Assembly (NCBI RefSeq): GCF_001642835.1
Contig: NZ_LXEI01000013.1
Coordinates: 62,001-126,000, forward strand
Reading direction: 5' to 3'
Length of the DNA: 64,000 nt
DNA from: Pseudotamlana agarivorans
Lineage (GTDB): Bacteria > Bacteroidota > Bacteroidia > Flavobacteriales > Flavobacteriaceae
Below the pieces are notes generated by a model. That model saw only the letters and a program-made list of their open reading frames with translations, ran no database searches and had not been told where the DNA came from. Below, in pieces: positions 62,987 through 64,000 of this stretch. The first letter of the stretch is position 1. Every line of letters begins with the position of its first letter. The position numbers were made by a program, and so were the translations under genes.

Positions 62987-63383
62987 GCTTAATCTCTTTT
63001 AATTCTGTGATAGTAATTTCAAAAACATCGGCATATTTTTGAAGTATTTTATTGGAAAGCTTAGCAAAAACTCTAGGTTTAAAATGACGTTTTACACGCC
63101 ACTGCCACATGCCTACATAGCTTGCTAGAATAGGGATATCCATTTTATGAACTTCCATATAGTACTCTAACGGACTCGTTTTATTATTTATAACGTTTTG
63201 TCTGGCATTTTCAATACGGGCATTAACCTCTGCTATCGCATTATCTAAGGCTATTGTTTTAGGCTCCCACCCCGAACTATGTGCGGTCGTGTATTCGCCT
63301 TTTTCATTTACAGCGTAGCACAACTCTTTGGACTTTGTAGACTCTAAATTACTTTTATCTTGAGGGACGTCGTGTTTTTTCAT
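62976..63383 (-). CDS. Conserved small protein of unknown function (helix-turn-helix-like)
   Basis: 135 residues, soluble. The N-terminal part (ELCYAVNEKGEYTTAHSSGWEPKTIALDNAIAEVNARIENARQ) is mixed, and the C-terminal half, IPILASYVGMWQWRVKRHFKP, AKLSNKILQKYADVFEI, has two helical blocks like a small HTH. Between the dehydratase and acyltransferase genes. Function unknown; a regulator or an assembly factor is possible. Confidence 0.55.
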   Translation of the reverse strand: MKKHDVPQDKSNLESTKSKELCYAVNEKGEYTTAHSSGWEPKTIALDNAIAEVNARIENARQNVINNKTSPLEYYMEVHKMDIPILASYVGMWQWRVKRHFKPRVFAKLSNKILQKYADVFEITITELKEIKHGD

Positions 63384-63393
63384 CTTGAAACTA

Positions 63394-63849
63394 TTATTCT
63401 AGTTTTTGAATAAACAAATTTAACACACAAGATAGTAATTCTTTGTTTGAGGATAAAACCGTGCAAGACAGGGTGCAAATACTGTAATTATCCGCATCAA
63501 ATCTAGACTGTAAATGTGCGTTAGACGTAATCGTTTCACCTACTTTTGGGCAGGCCGTAACTTTGATACTTTTTATAGCGCTAATAAAACCAATAAGTTT
63601 TGCTCCTTTACCTTCCACATCATCTTCATCAAAATAACTTTTACCTACAATAGAGGAGCAGGTTTGCGCCGCGTTTTCAATTAAACCGACTTCACTAAAC
63701 TCGCCATTTACAACAAAAATATCATCTGTTCTGATTTCAAAAGAAGTAGACACATGTTCTTCATCTATTGAAATCACTTTATCCACCATTAAAAATGGTG
63801 CCCTATGTGGTAAAAAATTTTGTATATCAAGGGATTGGATGTTACGCAT
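63394..63849 (-). CDS. Hotdog dehydratase, Glu kept, His replaced (FabZ/ApeP-like)
   Basis: 151 residues from MRNIQSLDIQNFLPHRAPFLMVDKVI, the usual FabZ/ApeP-type start (PHRxPFLxVD). In the active-site loop GEFSEVGLIENAAQTCS, the Glu of IENAAQ is kept but the His of GHFPG is replaced (GEFSE). It thus has the complement of the residues missing in the 51205 protein. The ATG at 63849 overlaps the upstream stop by eight bases. Confidence 0.8.
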   Translation of the reverse strand: MRNIQSLDIQNFLPHRAPFLMVDKVISIDEEHVSTSFEIRTDDIFVVNGEFSEVGLIENAAQTCSSIVGKSYFDEDDVEGKGAKLIGFISAIKSIKVTACPKVGETITSNAHLQSRFDADNYSICTLSCTVLSSNKELLSCVLNLFIQKLE

Positions 63850-64000
63850 CGGTAGCAATTACGGTTTTCATTTCTGCGTTAGCAAGCTTTTCTCCAAGGG
63901 CATTAACCACTTCGACAGCCACCATGGTAACTCCGTTAAACTCATGAAGGATATTCACTTTTGTTGTTATTATATCATTTAGACAGGGTAAGGCATATAC
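63842..64000 (-). CDS. C-terminus of a hotdog-like protein, cut by window edge
   Basis: Only the last 52 residues are here (VYALPCLND to the TAA at 63842-63844). ITTKVNILHEFNGVTMVAVEV and AEMKTVIATDA resemble the end of an ApeP/FabZ-type hotdog enzyme, but the active site is outside. It continues the pigment cluster past 64000, where the remaining genes must lie. Confidence 0.6.
   Translation of the reverse strand, partial: VYALPCLNDIITTKVNILHEFNGVTMVAVEVVNALGEKLANAEMKTVIATDA

Overview
The window looks like a chromosome segment of a marine-type member of the Flavobacteriaceae (Bacteroidota). The DNA is AT-rich. Several genes sit behind promoter boxes of the Bacteroidota type (TAnnTTTG, once with TTG exactly 19 bases upstream). 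There are two type IX secretion genes (a plug-domain protein and PorT), a complete Na+-pumping NADH:quinone reductase operon, a short primary sigma factor, a TamL-type lipoprotein barrel, and an aryl-polyene/flexirubin-like polyketide locus. No rRNA, tRNA, CRISPR array, prophage or complete insertion sequence was seen.

Layout. 1-382: cut thioredoxin-like lipoprotein. 460-8174: tryptophan operon trpE-G-D-C-F-B-(GIY-YIG)-A, preceded by a promoter, a 15-residue leader peptide with three Trp codons in a row, and a 12-bp terminator hairpin, which together form a ribosome-mediated attenuator. The spacers inside this operon carry heptanucleotide arrays, inverted repeats and 8-bp palindromes. 8220-11154: small membrane protein, TrmL, ApbE and two unknown proteins. 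11223-17318 (minus): nqrABCDEF; ApbE next door is the enzyme expected to attach FMN to NqrB and NqrC. 17490-28522: T9SS plug protein, ApaG, an SDR/YfcC transporter pair, a papain-like/NRDE pair, TPR protein, RsmG, desaturase, aminotransferase and a DUF4386-like protein. 28555-31423 (minus): TrkH and TrkA for potassium uptake. 31563-42963: UbiE, PorT, a TrmH-type methyltransferase, TamL, FbaA, AccD, a PAS histidine kinase, RpsO and PNPase. 43090-50686: a possible small membrane protein, an unusual regulator/STAS-like pair, a family 2 glycosyltransferase, RpoD, a HEPN protein, a BLUF photoreceptor, Rpe and a lipoprotein hydrolase.

50706-64000 (minus, running off the right edge): a dense cluster of at least 19 genes for an aryl-polyene or flexirubin-type pigment. 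It has one ACP, two complete ketosynthases, a chain-length-factor-like partner lacking all catalytic residues, a truncated ketosynthase-like protein, several hotdog proteins, a methyltransferase, a BtrH-type acyltransferase, an ABC-2 exporter, a LolA-like carrier, two envelope proteins and a polysaccharide deacetylase. Genes overlap by 7, 8 or 11 bases at several joints, implying translational coupling. Activating ligase, ketoreductase, ammonia-lyase, MMPL exporter and DarA/DarB genes are not in the window, so the product cannot be named.

The least explained structures are the heptamer arrays that start at stop codons, the modular spacers and the palindrome-flanked GIY-YIG gene in the trp operon, the variant catalytic residues of the two cluster dehydratases, the AccD without zinc-ribbon cysteines, and the variant flavinylation motif of NqrB.
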